Numbered from the stretch's first letter, positions 24,554-38,494 are shown. The stretch is 64,000 nt of DNA from Atrichornis clamosus (GCA_013400975.1 WBMZ01010850.1:34476-98475); one strand, 5' to 3'. The notes: generated by a model not told the origin, from the letters alone. A program made the numbers and translations.

Positions 24554-27500
24554 AGGCTAGTTCAAGCAAGTTATGGTCATTCAAGGAAAAAAAAAATTGT
24601 TTCCAGTTCTGGGTTTTAAACTAGTTTTAGAATGTATCTTTTGATACACTTATATTTCTTTCAGGGAAGGGGGAAGATATTCCAGTATTTTAGACAGCTG
24701 TGCAAATGTCCCCATTTAGGTGGGTTTTGCACTCAGTAAGAGTAACAAGGAGCAAAACTGATCCAGCTGTGCTGCACTGTACACACACAGGGGTGGATTA
24801 TCTTCCCACCATGTACGGAGTAGAGCTTTGTACAGCAAGAAACAAAACAGAGGTTCTACAGCTCTTCTCATATCTGGATGATTTTGAGGACCTAGCTTGT
24901 ATAAATCTGCCATCTTGCCACCAACTGGAATGAAGATTTAGAGCCATGCACATTCACATACTCAGAAGCCACAGGAGTTGCCCATGGCATCCTTTTTTCC
25001 ATTATAACAATTAAGCTACGTACACACTGTTGTAGCACTTCCATTCCAAAATTCATTTTCATAGCTCAAAATGAAGCCAGTGTGTGATTAAGCAAACTGA
25101 TATCTGTAAAAGAAAATTTACGACTGGTAAAAAAATGCTCTACAATTATTTTTAGTGTTGAAAAAGCCATACACTAGTACAGCACGCATGCCAGAGAAGA
25201 CTGAACATTTCTTGAACATTGGTTTGTGATTTACGTAGAGGCTCACAGGTAGACCCTGTGATTGTTTGATGGTGACCTCTGATGTGAATGCTGCTTTTCC
25301 AGAGGGCAGAGCACTTGGCACAGACCCGAAAGTCATGAGACTTGCATGAGACTGAGACATTACCATCTGTACCTTCGACCTCTTTTGTAAAATGGTAAGA
25401 ACTGCCACAGTTCTCCCTTGAATGGCTGCTAAAAAGCTTAACTAATCACTGTTAATAAACTACACTGAGGCTTTCTCACAGCATGAGGCTCTCTCTCATA
25501 CCACAGTATTTGGTTCTCTGCACAGAAGAACATAGAAAAAAGAGCTATCTCAATGCAGAGTTCCAATTCCATCTTAGAAAATGGAATTTTATTTTAGGAC
25601 CATTAAGACACACGAAATGAGATCCTCAGAATGCCAGCTTCATTGAAGGCTGCTGGACTTACTGTGCATCTCAGTAAAATATATGGGCCTCAGTTTTTAA
25701 GAAGTAGCATTTTTAAAATGTTTGAGAACTGGAAATTAATCCATGAGTGCTTTGGCTCTTCAGATTCAGAAACACTTCAGCCCACACAGTTTGCAATTAA
25801 GTGCTTGTTTATTAAATATACATTGCAATCAATGTTAGGCACCTATTTTCATACTTTGCTGAAAAGGAGTAATACCAGTGTTGTTTAAGAACTTTCTCAG
25901 TCAGGTTCCAACTGCAGTTATTAAAACAATCAGATAGACAGGGCTGTTTCTGAGGCTTCAAAACAGAACTTCATGTCCCTTGTGGGTAGTGAAATAATAT
26001 CTATTTAATGTTCATTTCACAGAGTACAAGCTCTCTAAACTATTTTTGCAACTGTATTTTCACAGTGTTCATTTCCCTGGTATCAGGAGCGGTTAAAGAG
26101 CCTTGCTCATCTACAGCAAAAGCAATAATGTTTCTGCCAATATCTGAGAATGAAAGCTGAAACAGCACTCAAAACACATCTTGAATAAATGTTCAAAAAC
26201 ATATCCTTAGGGTAGTTTCCCTTGTTACTGGCAAATCAAGTTTGCGTGTGTCTGATAAAATGGTTTGAACTACAGACGTTTAATACTGCAAAGAATGTTT
26301 GATGATGTTAGGACATGCCATATGACAGACTCAGAGCAACTCACGATTCTCCTAGTTTGCCAGTTCTTGCTACTAAAAAGAAAATCTATCACATGTATTG
26401 AGCTGGACACCCATTTTCTTCATCTTTCTAATTACTGGCTTTTTACAGGTAATTTCTGAAGTTTTGCCTCCTACCTTTTTTGGTAAGCCTGAGGCTTTGT
26501 ATTAACTTGCCTTTATTACAACACATGACATAAAACTCCCTGAACTACTTTTCCTAAATGATAAAAATTACAGTCAATAACTTTTACATTACTCAAGTGA
26601 GAAGCTAAGCACATATTTTTGCCAGTGAGGAGCACTATTAGCAAAAGAAAATCTTATCAGGGAAGAATTCTTGTACTTTCCTCTCTCCTGAGCACTTCAA
26701 ATCATGACTAGATAACTTCCCAGAGATTCAGCTAAACACAGAAGTCAGTGGTGAGATAAGTGGGTAAACTTGTAGAAAACAGGAAAGATTTTAATCAACA
26801 TAGAGTCATAAAAGCAAAGTAAAGCATACTAAGCCAAGCCAAATGAAAAAAAATGGAGAAGTACTGCTTTAAATAAGCTTAAACCCATATTGAATTCTAT
26901 CAGTTGAATTGGAGGACAGAGACATCTTCCACAATCACCTCTGAAAATGCCACTCCAGTGATGTTCTGCTCAGGATATTCACCCCAATATGCAAAGTCCT
27001 GCCCAGGAATGAGGAGACCAAGACAGTTATGAAAGACACGCCAGACACTGGAGGCTCTAGGATGGTGGGCAATAGCGATACAGTTTCCATTTATTTAATT
27101 CAAATAGGAACCCCTAGAAACTGAGGAATTATAATTGCACCATACTGTTTTCAGTTGCAACATTAATTCAAATTTCTTGTACTTGTGAAACTTCTGCTTC
27201 TCAGAAACAAAAAGTTTCTCAAGCCCTATCGGTGCTTGTGGTGGTGTCAGAACCGTGGAGAACAAAAAGAAAAGCTTTTCTATTCTCTTTTGTTTTTCAG
27301 CTGTTGAAACATTTAACTGGTATTTTGGGTGACATACAGTTCTGTTCAGAAGAGAGAACTGGGATTATGCTGGATGACAAACCAGTGGTCAGCAACAGTT
27401 TGATTGCATTAGGCCTAATTTGGATCCAGTGGTGACTCTGCATCATTTCAGGTAGTAAAATGCTCTGGTTTCTTACAGGACACAGAAACTGCAGACTTTT

Positions 27501-28559
27501 CTTTTCTGGAAACTTTTCAAAACCGATGCACACTGAAAGCCTCTGAAAACTGAGCACAACCTTTTTAAAGAGGTACTCCATAAAAATATTTGCAAAATAT
27601 TTGTGGATAGATGCATTTGCCCTTGGCTATTATGTTTCTGTGTTCACCTGCAGATGAAAGCATTTGTTTGGCATATAGCTTAAAGTTTAGCAACAAAACA
27701 CTGAGGCAATTAATATTAGGACTTTAAGACTGCTAATTTTCCCTCCATGATCTTCCCTCTTCTGGTCATATTTTGAAATTATAACTCTAGTAAGCTATGT
27801 CCAGAAAAACAATAGAACAGGCAGAAACCACAGGTCCTGTCTGCTGATGCTAGTTACTACCATCTGCATAAAGGTTTACTTTACTGAGTATATCCAATAT
27901 CTTCACATCTTCCAGAGAAGTAGCAGTCAAAAAGGCTGTTATAAGAGAAGCATTTCAGATTCTCCTGCTGAACATGATCCTTTCTGTGATAATATACACA
28001 GCCTGCATCTGCATCTTGTACCTACATTTGTCATGACTGCTTTACAGTAGCCTATTTGGGAATTTTTCCAGGCTTATTTTATTTAGAAATAGAGCCAACA
28101 GACAGAACTGTAGGCATTTAAACTACCTGGCAATTCCTGCATTTAAGAACTGTTTAAATAAACCACAGAAATAGTCCCAGGAGAAAGTCAACCAATCAAA
28201 CCAAACCCAACCAACACGGTGTTTCCTTTCCCTTAACTACTAGCATTCAAAGTTATGCAAAGTTGTTTTCTCTCTCTGGCCTGAAGTTTCCAGTAGTCTT
28301 TTCTGCCAAGTTTAACAGGAGAGGACAAGGGAATTTCATGGCAGTGGCACTCCTTTGGAACCTATAAACCAGGTCTACCACTTTTTCAGGAAGCATTACA
28401 ATCATTGATAGCTGAATAGAGGGTCATTATCTTGGAGGCTCTCTTTTAAGGCTGGTAGTTCTGCCCAGGTCTCAAAAGGCACATCTTTACTGTTAAATAA
28501 GAGAGACAGGGTTTGGGTTAAGCAGCAGGCCCATAAATCATCCACAATATTTAAATGAT

Positions 28560-28960
28560 AGTTCACACCCTGGTTCCCTTTCAGGCTGCTTCAGGTAACT
28601 CTCTCCAAGATAAATTTAGTTCCAGAGAAAGCCACCCCCTCAGCTGTGCAGCCATGAGCCAGTTTGTGCCATTTGGCTTTGAGGCCGGGGATTTGGCTCA
28701 TGGCCCCTTTTTAATTAGCAGCATAAACATCACTTCAAAGAACATATGTGGGTGTCAACCCTCATTAGAGGATTTGTGGTTGTGAATCCCAAGTGAGCAG
28801 TCATCTCTGTTGAAGACTTAATTTAAGCACCTGCAGTCTAGAAAAAGGGAAGGATTTAATTTGCACTTTTTATTAGTTAGCCCTAATGGGAGCACTACTC
28901 TGAGGTGTTTCTCTTTTCCTTAGCAATTAGGATGTTTCCTTACTTTACTTAGCAGTTTGG
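28560..28960. promoter_or_regulatory. Candidate conserved non-coding / enhancer element
   Basis: Unlike its surroundings, this block mixes GC-rich phrases (TTTGAGGCCGGGGATTTGGC) with TTTTTAATTAGCAG, CTCATTAGAGG, TTATTAGTTAGCCCTAATGG and CTTAGCAATTAGG, several of them homeodomain-like cores. No durable reading frame. That it regulates EDNRB or SLAIN1 is only positional inference. Confidence 0.3.
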
Positions 28961-31900
28961 ATTACCAACTAGGACAGGAATGCCAAAAGTAGACATCACA
29001 TTTTGTACCATGTAGGCACCCACCTCCACAACCAGATCCACCCCTACACTCCTCCATAAAGGATTTTTCTTTTACAGGTTTTCACCAGGCTTAGACTCAA
29101 TCTCTGCTCATTCAGTCTCTGCTGATGCAAATGTAGATGAAGAACAGAAGCTTCCTGGTTGGAACTGTTTAGAAGTGGTTAAGAGGCCAGGCAGGACAGA
29201 GCCTCACACGCTAGGAAAAAAAAGAGTGTCACAAGATATTGTAGCACCAAATAACAGAACCACGTTCTTTCGCCTCTGCAGTTTTTCAAGCCATCATAGA
29301 TGCTATCGCTCCTGCTCTTTCTTCCCCCTTTAAGGGGTCAACATCAGTTCAGTGATGACCACAGTCGTGTGGTTGCTGGCTCAGAGTCCGTGATCTCAGA
29401 ACTAATACTTCAAGACCAGTTCCTGTGGTAAATCCAAAAAAAAGAGGATGCCAAAGAAAGTTGCCAAAGACCTTTCCCTTTCAAGTACATACAATCAAAA
29501 CCATATCTGAATTGCTCTATAAAAGTATACATGGCTTGTTTTGTTTAGTATTATGTTACTTTTTTCCTTGCTTTTCAGACTCAAACTCTTCAACCTGTTC
29601 TTGACTTGATCCAGTTGTACCTCCTGACCAATGCCATGTGCACAGCAGCTGAGCACGTCCGATTTTGCAGTAACAGTGACTGCCCTAAATATCAGAAAAC
29701 AGAATGGTATTTTTGTTTAGTTATTGTAACACACAAAATACCAAAGTGTTTGGATTGTGATGGATCAGATCATCAGATGCTCTAGCCCAGCTGCTCTGGC
29801 TCACTATTATGTTTGTGAACCACCTCAATATAATGTAATATAACAACAAATACATATGAACCACAATTCTTTCCATTTTCTACTATCCTCTCTTCTTCTC
29901 CTCAGTCTTGATGGATGGATTAGCAGCTGGCACATATTAAGAGTGGACACTAAGAGACACTAATTTTTCCTCCAACATCCCAGGAAAATCCAGCCCTTCA
30001 GGATAAGAATGAGTATGTGTGAGATAAGGATGAGTACCACTGAACAATACTTTTAATGACTCTGGAGATCTTTTAAGCTAACTCTCTGTTTACAGCTCAG
30101 AGGAAACAGCACAGGGACCATAAAGTGGCTCCCAGTTGTGGCTTTTCGACTGTTGGTGCACATTACAGATCAGTACCTCCTATGGAAGTCTCCTTGTCTT
30201 CAAACAAGTACTATTTCCTTCAAGTAGCTTTATTTCTAAGTCTTTTTCTCCCCTCTGCTTTCACTTGCTATTTGTCCTATTTTGTTGCATGACATGAAGA
30301 TAAGGAACTCCATCAGCATACAGAACAAAGAACAAAACAAGCTGTACAGAATTACTTCCTTATGGATACCTAAACCTGCTACCAAGCCTTGCTCATTGAC
30401 TGAATGCATTGATAACAAAAAATAATCCCATTTACACAGCATATATCTGTACAGGAATTTATTTTCAAGTTTGAATTATAAAAATTGCTGAATTGTTACC
30501 TGTGTTCAATAGAATCAAAAAATATTTTCTTCACTGTAGTTCCTGCAAAACCTAAACAATAACTCTATGAAAGAACACAAAAATGATCAGCCTTAAAGAA
30601 AGCATTTGGGGAGACAATCCAGGTTTTCTGATTTCCAGTTTACTGTTCTGACTGTTCCTGTCTTGGAATCGGTTCTGCAATTCATTTGCAGCTGGAAGAG
30701 CTTTATTCACATGACAAGGTGCACAGAGCTTAGGCAGTGCCCTTACTTAGACTGCCAGCTGCTTTGGACAAGGCTTTTTGGCTTGATTCCATGAAGTCCA
30801 ACTTGCTTCCAGCCCACAGACACTACCAGAGCCCAAACATTTAATCACATTACTCAAGTGTGGGCATGTCAGGTTTTCTGGTAGTACTGAGGTTTCAAGA
30901 AAATGCATTCATTTTTACTGCTTTGTGATTCTGTCCGCAGGCTAACACATGCCATGAGACAGTTTTTCCCACATCTTTTTTTCTCCTGGAGGAAAGGGAA
31001 AAAAAAAAGCCAAACTATTTCACAAGAAACTTAAGCGCTCTGTGGAATTAAAGAAAAGTTTCAAAACAGAGGGCAAAACTCTAGTTTACTGCTTCACAAA
31101 GGATTAAAGGAATATACAGGAGATGTACTTCATAAGTTCTCTTCGAGGAGATGGTCTGCTTGTATGCAAACTGCCTTTCATCTTATCATATATTGTTCAC
31201 ACTAAGGATATAAAGTAGACAGGATATTGAGTGAGGCTACAAAATGATGCAGAAGGAAACAAGGCTCCTTTCAGCAGTTTACGCTCTGAAACACTGCTGA
31301 AACACTCCCAAGATTTCCACATCTCTGTATTTTTCTTGGAAATATGCTTGTGCTTATATAAACCCAACAAGCACCTGTGATTTATATTTTGAAGACATGA
31401 ATTTCTTAAGCAAACTGTTGGTTTAGTCTATATGGAGGCAGTAAGTCTCTCTTCTCTCGTCGCAATGATGCTAAGGCTTTCCACTGTGGAGCCCTCCATT
31501 ACGTTAATGTCCCCTGGGTGTAGTTTTTGCTTTGCTACATTATAAAGTTAGCTTGGATTTTTATGAATACCTTAATGAATACTTTTCAATCAATACTGGC
31601 ATTTATACTCAATTCTGTATAAAGAGAATGGGTGCCAGAGAAAATGATCATCCCAATTGTCTGGAATAGCTTGTCAAATAAATAGCACATTTTTTCCTGT
31701 TTCCTTTGGAAAATGTATCATTGACAATGCAAAACAATCTAACCCACTCTTTTTAACAGAATGTTCTGTGCAGTGAGTTTGGAATTCCACAAAAGTACAA
31801 AATATCCATGCCCAGACAGTGAATTTTATTCCAAGCCATTTTCACTCAATGCCATTGTAGAAACTGCTTTCTGAGTAGACTTTAAGATACTGACCAGTAA

Positions 31901-34380
31901 AAATACAGTAATGAAACTTCATTTTAAATGGGGCCTTTGTAAGACAGTATCGGGAAGATAAATTCTTCCCAGTGTCTAATTTTGGAGGTGCTAGAAGTCT
32001 TACCACTTGAACAAGATGCAATGGGAGCTGCAAGTACTCAGTGCTTCAGAAAAACATGTCCATGTTGTCAGACTGTGCATAATTACATTTGGCTCCTCAT
32101 CAAAGAGAATCACACAGCTCACACACAAACCACAGGGCCAGATAACAAAGCCACAGATTTTTTTATCAGCTATCAACTATCAGGCTGAACTAGGCAAGGC
32201 AGATGCATGGTCTCCCTCTGCCCAACCCACCCAACCACAGATCTCCGTCTGCCAAAGTAATAAGAACTTCAGAAGCAAGATAAGCTCCACTGACACTCAC
32301 ATAGCTCCTGGATCAGACTGCACTTATATCAATGAGATGAGAGCATAATTAAAAGGAGTCAAGCCCATCTGCACCAACTCAAGTAGCTGCATCTGTAAAT
32401 TAGGTGGGATGGGGCCCATTTTACATCATCAATGGTGCTTCACGTTGATTGAAAAGATCAGATGCTAAAAGTGTTCCTTTTATAAGGCAAAAGTAGGCTG
32501 TTTAATGTGAATTCAGATCCAGTGAAGAGCAAGCCATTGATACAGCTACACCTTTTTGTCTGATGCCTTTTTTCCTTCTCTCATATACAGAAAAATCCTT
32601 TCCATTGAATATGTACACATAATCAGAGCTGCATAATTTAGTGCAGTCAGTGACTGCCTAGATAAACATGGATTAAATCAAAACACATTTTTATGATTTT
32701 CCTTGGCTTAAAAAAAAAATCACTTTTTCTAAATTGCTTTTTTCTTCTGAGTTCTTGAACTTTCATTTCAGTTATTTACATATTAAAGAAACTGAATGGG
32801 ATATTAGCAAAGCTATATAAAAAAACTGTATTATACCCTGATGCTAGCACTGGAATATCTGTTTTAGAAACAGTGTAAGTCTGCTAAAGAGGCCAGTATT
32901 CACTAAACACTTTGCTAAAAATTAATTCAACGCACTTGTATTGGCTCAATGAAATTCCTAAGAAAAAGTATATATCAAGGGTATCCAAAAATGAAGTTAG
33001 TATAACCTCCTGCAGGAATTGTTGAAAAGCAAAGTCAAAGAAACATATCAGTATCTTTTCTGTTTTCTATTATTGCAAAAATTGGTTCCAAAAATTTCAG
33101 TTTAGGTGTATTGTAGTTGACATCCACATCATGTTATTTGCTGCTTCTATTATGAAAAGTTCAGTTCTGGATACAGATAACATACCTTGTTTAGTAACAT
33201 CTGCGTGCAGACTGCAAAGCGTTAAAGGTTGGCTGGATTGCTAGAGCTCAGTTTGGGAATTTGACCGCAGGCTCATTCTTTCTATACGTCTGGCCACAAA
33301 GACAAAGGAATATTTTATTTTTCTAGGGGAACAACACAAATCTCAGGGGCAAGAAGTGAAGTGAACAGAAAACAAAGAAGAAATATAATTTCAATTCTTT
33401 TTAACACAGAAGAAATATTATTTTAATTCTTCTAACTAAAAAAATTAGTCACAACAGAAAAATACAGTATTAAATGCAGGAGTATAGGGAAAGAGTTCTA
33501 TAGAGCAGAAAGATCATGTCTGAAAATGCAAAACATTATCTTTTGGCTATGTTCACAGCATAAAAATAACATATTTGAGTACCATTGTCTAGCTGGACTT
33601 TGCCCCAGTAACGAGACTCTTTTAAGCACGCAATCTTAGCAAGTAAAGAACATCCCCTCTCTGGTACCTCCGCAGAGGGCAGTGGGCAGCCAAGGCTCTG
33701 TAGCTGGGTGCCAGGTGTGCAGCAGGCACCTGTGCTCTGGGGAGGCAACAGGGCTGCTGCAGATCCACACTGCATGGCCAAATCTACTGCATGCTTCAGA
33801 GCCACAAGGGGGTTTTTCTGCCCAACCACAAGAACAGCTTGCACAGCTCCGTCTCTCAGATGTCCAACCCCTCTACAAAGAGAGCTGAATTGAGCAGAGA
33901 AGCAGTAAATACCTAATGCAAGAGCGACGGCAGAAAGAGAGTTTCCTTCATTTTGTGTATTTGTCACTTTTTTTTTCAAGTACGAGTCACTTAATAGCCT
34001 GTGAATGTTATCTGCTGTGTATCTATCTGTAGTTTCATATAATTTTGACAGCTGCCTCTGGGAAATGTGCACACCTTTTGACTGTGTCAGATACCAGGCT
34101 TCTCTCCACCTCTAAAAAGTCAAGATATATTCACTTTTAAAGTATTTCTCTGCAAAAAGTTTAAAGTTCAAACACTATTCATTGTTCAAACTTCTTACCG
34201 TGGTTCAGACAGCCAAAACTAAACATGTCTCCATTGTTCACATGGACCAGTGGAAGACAAGACTACCAGATGCTCTTATATGTATGAATCTATGCCTGCT
34301 ATCATTCCATACCCTGCTCAAGGTAATGCATTAATTAAGAAACATGTTTAGTACTTCTTTAAAGAAATGAAGCAAGAATC

Positions 34381-34434
34381 ATGCAATCATAGAATCATTA
34401 GGGTTGGAAAAGAGCTCCAAGATCATTGAATGCA
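34381..34434 (-). mobile_element. CR1 3'-tip, minus orientation
   Basis: ATGCAATCATAGAATCATTA, GGGTTGGAAAAGAGCTCC, AAGATCATTGAATGCAAAC is the reverse complement of a CR1 3' tip. It sits head to head with the larger plus-strand CR1 that follows within about 20 bases. Confidence 0.85.
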
Positions 34435-34450
34435 AACTTTGACCAAACAC

Positions 34451-35050
34451 CAGAAAGCCAAACGTGTCCTGGGCTGCATCCAAAGCAGCGTGGGCAGCAG
34501 GGAGAGGGTGGGGATTCTGCCCCTCTGCTCTGCTCTGGTGAGAGCCCACCTGCAGGGCTGCATCCAGCTCTGGGGTCCCAGCACAGGAAGGACAGGGACC
34601 TGTTGGAGCTGGTCCAGAGGAGGCCACCAAGATAATTAGAGGGATGGAGCAGCTCTCCTATGGGGAAAGGCTGAGAGAATTGAGATTGTTCAACCTGGAG
34701 AACAGGCAGCTTCAGGGTGACCTAATTGTAACCTTCCAGTACCTGAAGGGAGCCTACAGGAAACAGAGAGAGACTGTTTACAAGGACATGTAGTGTCAGA
34801 ACAAGGAAAAATGGCTTCAAACTGAAAGAGGGCAGGTTTAGATTAGATGCTAGGAAGCAATTCTTTACTGTGAGGTTGGTAAGGCACTGCAACAGGTTGC
34901 CCAGAGAAGTTGTAGACATTCCATCTCCAGAAACATTCAATGTTAGGTTGGACAGGACTCTCAGATACCCGGTCTAGTCCTGCCTGTGTAGGGGGGTTGG
35001 AACTAGATGATCTTTAAGCTCCCTTCCAACCCAAACCATTCCATGATTAT
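34451..35050 (+). mobile_element. CR1 LINE 3' fragment (end of ORF2 and 3'UTR)
   Basis: Runs from CGTGTCCTGGGCTGCATCC through CTCTGCTCTGGTGAGAGCCC, GCATCCAGCTCTGGGGTCCC, GGACAGGGACCTGTTGGAGC, GGTTGCCCAGAGAAGTTGTA to the diagnostic end GTTGGAACTAGATGATCTTT...CCAACCCAAACCATTCCATG. Complete 3' end, truncated 5' end. ORFs of 69-83 codons over it are pieces or shadows of the dead element. Confidence 0.97.
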
Positions 35051-38000
35051 GCCAAACCAACATTTGGGCACCAAATGACTCTTTTGTTTGTTTGTTTGTT
35101 TATGGGTAAGGGATTTGTAACACTGAAGTCACCTAAATGATTATGGCTTATATAAAATGGCTTATATAAAAGAGGAATGAGATTTCAAGAACAAACTTAC
35201 CTAATCACTCCCTTCCTTCCATGAGGTGATTTATGTATTGTTGAACTGCACATGTAGAAACAACCCCTTGGGCCTCTTTAGGTCAAAGCCAATCCCTTGA
35301 ACTGCCCTTGCAACAACTAGGCAGAGTTGGTCAGATCTGAGTGCAGAGGTCCTATTCCACTGAATAATTCAGATTAAGTACAATTGCTTATCCTCCCAGG
35401 TAAGTGTTGGAAGTCCCAATGACAGAGATAAAAGAGGCACTGAGGACCTGCTCCCCAGGCTGGTGAGTAAGCAGAAGAATAGTTGGGTGGGATCTGCAGG
35501 TGGATGGTCAAGAACTGCACCAGCCACAAGAATATGCGTAATTACAGAGAGAGGTTAAAAGAAAGGTGTGAATCTGAGGAGTGCAAGAGGTAGAAGTTTA
35601 GATGAGGGGGAAAAGACAGCTGAGCAGATGGGCTGGTCAGATGAGAAATAGAAAATTAAATCAGACCAGCCACAACACAGTCTTTTCACCCCACTGGTGA
35701 CAGGGAAAGTCATTCAGGCTGTCACTTCCTTTTTTAACCAGAATTTCTAAATTAGTAAATGTTGCTTGAGGATTAAACACCACAAATCTACTTGCTAGAG
35801 TGATTTTGTTACTGTCCTGAATTTTTTTAAGTATGAAACCTCACCCATCATTCACAGTGAATATTTAAATACTGTTTTATGTATGAAAATGCTAATTTTT
35901 AGTATATTAGTATACAGACATTGTAGTGGTGGGTCTGAAATCCTACTGGGTTTCACTGTAAAAACCCAAAGGAAAAAAACAGCAGTCTATGTCTCCAACA
36001 ACTTGCAATTTAGATATAGTAATAATCACCAATCAAATGAAAAATGATGAAGCAGCATCATTAATGGGCTTGAAAGCAGAAGACAACACTGGCAATTTAA
36101 CTGCTGTCCTGCTTTGAGCAGTACTGTGCCAAAGAAAAAAACTTTTAAGAAGGATTTGCAGGTGAATTAAAACATGGAGACATAAAGGGGTCCCTTAAAG
36201 TGAAGGACAACACAGAAGGGAGTTAGGAGGTGCTTTGCTTGCAGTAGGCACAATGCAGGCTGGCATCATGGACTTTGATACGGGAATTCACTTCAACACT
36301 CCATGAGAGACTAGCAGTGGGATGAGATCATGTCCATGGCCTTGTAAAAGAGTACAACCTGATCACAACTAAATTCTTTTTGACAGAGAGGGGAAAATCA
36401 GTAGCAATACACATGAAGTGGTGAAAGCAGTGACATGGTCAAAGCAGGAAGAGAAAAAAAATTATCAGTTTAGTTTGGACAGATTTCACATACTGAAGCC
36501 ACTACATGGCCAAAGATTACTTCAGGTGAGGAGGTAATGGGATGAATTTAGTCTGTAGGGATGTAACATGAAATGTGTATCTTCAGTTTAGCATGCAGGA
36601 CTTCGGTTTAATACTAGATTGTGGAAAAGCCAAATACAGTGCCCCAGTTATGAGGCTGAAAGAGTTGAAACACAAGAGGTTTTATCCCCAGTGACTGAAC
36701 AGGGAGGGGAAAACACCTTTGAGAAAAAGGTTATCATGACTCAGCCAGTAGTTCTACAGTTCAGACAGTAGGAGGTAGGTTATTTTTGGGAAGCAGTGAA
36801 AAGGAGATAGGAGTGGACTTTGCATTCATGGACCAAATAGAAGAACCAAAGAGAAAGTTCTCAAATACTCCTTTACATTTAGAAATTAATTTTTCTTTGT
36901 GAAAAGTAAGTTTGAGTCCTTATTTTTAGAGATAACTGTGTGGCCTTGATGTTTTCCACTGCCCTGGGGGAGATTCTGCCTCTCACAGAATTCAGCCTGA
37001 CAGAAGTGACTTTTTGTTGCCTATTCTACCCAGTTTGCTCCCACTGAGACTGTCAAGAAGTATGTGACACTGTGAAGTGGTATCCTGGTTCACTGATGCA
37101 CATTTGAGGGGAGACAGCCAGCTCCACCAGCTACAGGCAAGTAGCAGCAGTACCACAGCCCACAGTTGAAGTGAGTGTGATTCTGCTGATTCTTAGATCC
37201 AGCTGCTCACACCTCGGGTTTCCTCCTAGAGCTTGATGGCATCCAGCGTGACAGATACTCAACAAAAACACGTAAAACAGAAAATCTTTAAGGTTACCAA
37301 ATCCTGACATGATGTATTGCAAGGGAACAGGATAATCAAAAACAGAAAAACAACTGCATCTTCTCAAAGAGCTCATAATATCCAGAGAGCCTGGAAAATA
37401 AAAGAGCTTTAGCTACCAAAACAGAAATATTTTCAAAGCATACACTGCCCTCCTGTGTCCAACTCAGTATCACCTTCAATAGTTGCAACTTATTTCAAAA
37501 ACTGAAAATCAAGCGGTGCTGTGGTGTGCCCCAGATAAAGGAGGAACAACAGTAAAATCCTGGCACTGGGGAACAGAGTGAAGAGACAGCTCAGACCAGG
37601 GTGTTGTCAATGAGAAGCTAATCACTGCCACTGGCCTTCATCCACCTTTTATGAAGATCACGCTGGATCCCTAGAACCAGGAGCCCGGAGAGTTGCAGAA
37701 CTTCTCCTCACAGGTAGAAAGCAAAGAACCCCCACGCTGACCCTGAACCCCACCACAATCAGAGATTGTGCACAAATCACTGACTGCTTTAAACAGCAGT
37801 AATTTCTTCTAATTAAAGCTTCTAATGAACAATGTGAGTTTGGCACACTCCTGCTTAAATGCTTACCTGTGCAAAGATAATTTCTTTTTTGGAGTATTCT
37901 TGATACCTTCTTCAACAATTCAGGTCTTTTGGAAAAAAAAAGGAAAAAAAAAGGATTTTTACTGTATTAAAAGAACTACAGTGTGAAAAATTAACTGTTT

Positions 38001-38494
38001 ATCTCCTTTAAACAATGTTATGCTGTGCAGGGATACTACTGCACTAGGATGCTTCATTTCTCAGTGTAATTAAAGTTTACTCACCACTAAATACCTCCCC
38101 TTTGCTTTTTATTTTAGCTTGCCCTTTTAAGAAAAGCAGGTCCTGGAGCAACTTCAGAGCAAAACTGAGAGCAAATTCAGAGCTACGGTGAAAAACTCAC
38201 TTGGTACACAATCTTCTTCCACTGCAAGTCACAAATGCACTTGCAGAAACTAAATATTAATTTGAAAAATATCTCTTAAGATCATAGTAGGATTGATTTG
38301 AAAATAATATGTATTTGTCTTCTAGGCATACCACAGCTTCCTAATACAATTTTTAAAAAATAATTTTTCAGATTTAACTCAGTTACTATTTGCAAAAATC
38401 CAGCAATCTTTATATAAGTAAAAACTTCAGGAGATAAGTAGATACCAGTAGCTAAATTCCAACGATGTTTACATTGTACACTGAAGAAGAGCAT
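35051..38494. other. Intergenic DNA downstream of SLAIN1
   Basis: No exon or known repeat recognised. Moderately purine-rich from 35.3 to 36.9 kb. A block near 37.78-37.86 kb (CAGTAATTTCTTCTAATTAA) has homeodomain-like sites but no other distinguishing feature. Confidence 0.5.
35083..35101. repeat. (TTTG)n microsatellite
   Basis: Nearly five TTTG units, about 30 bases after the CR1 3' end. Confidence 0.9.

Larger units (their letters stand above)
24455..34380. other. Long intergenic stretch with possible conserved non-coding elements
   Basis: No coding gene supported. Two segments stand out: 28560-28960, dense in homeodomain-type TAATTA and ATTAG sites, and 29549-29782, an open stretch behind a strong-looking splice acceptor. 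The window's longest ORF (33536-34072, minus) lies at the right end and is described under findings. Confidence 0.5.
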
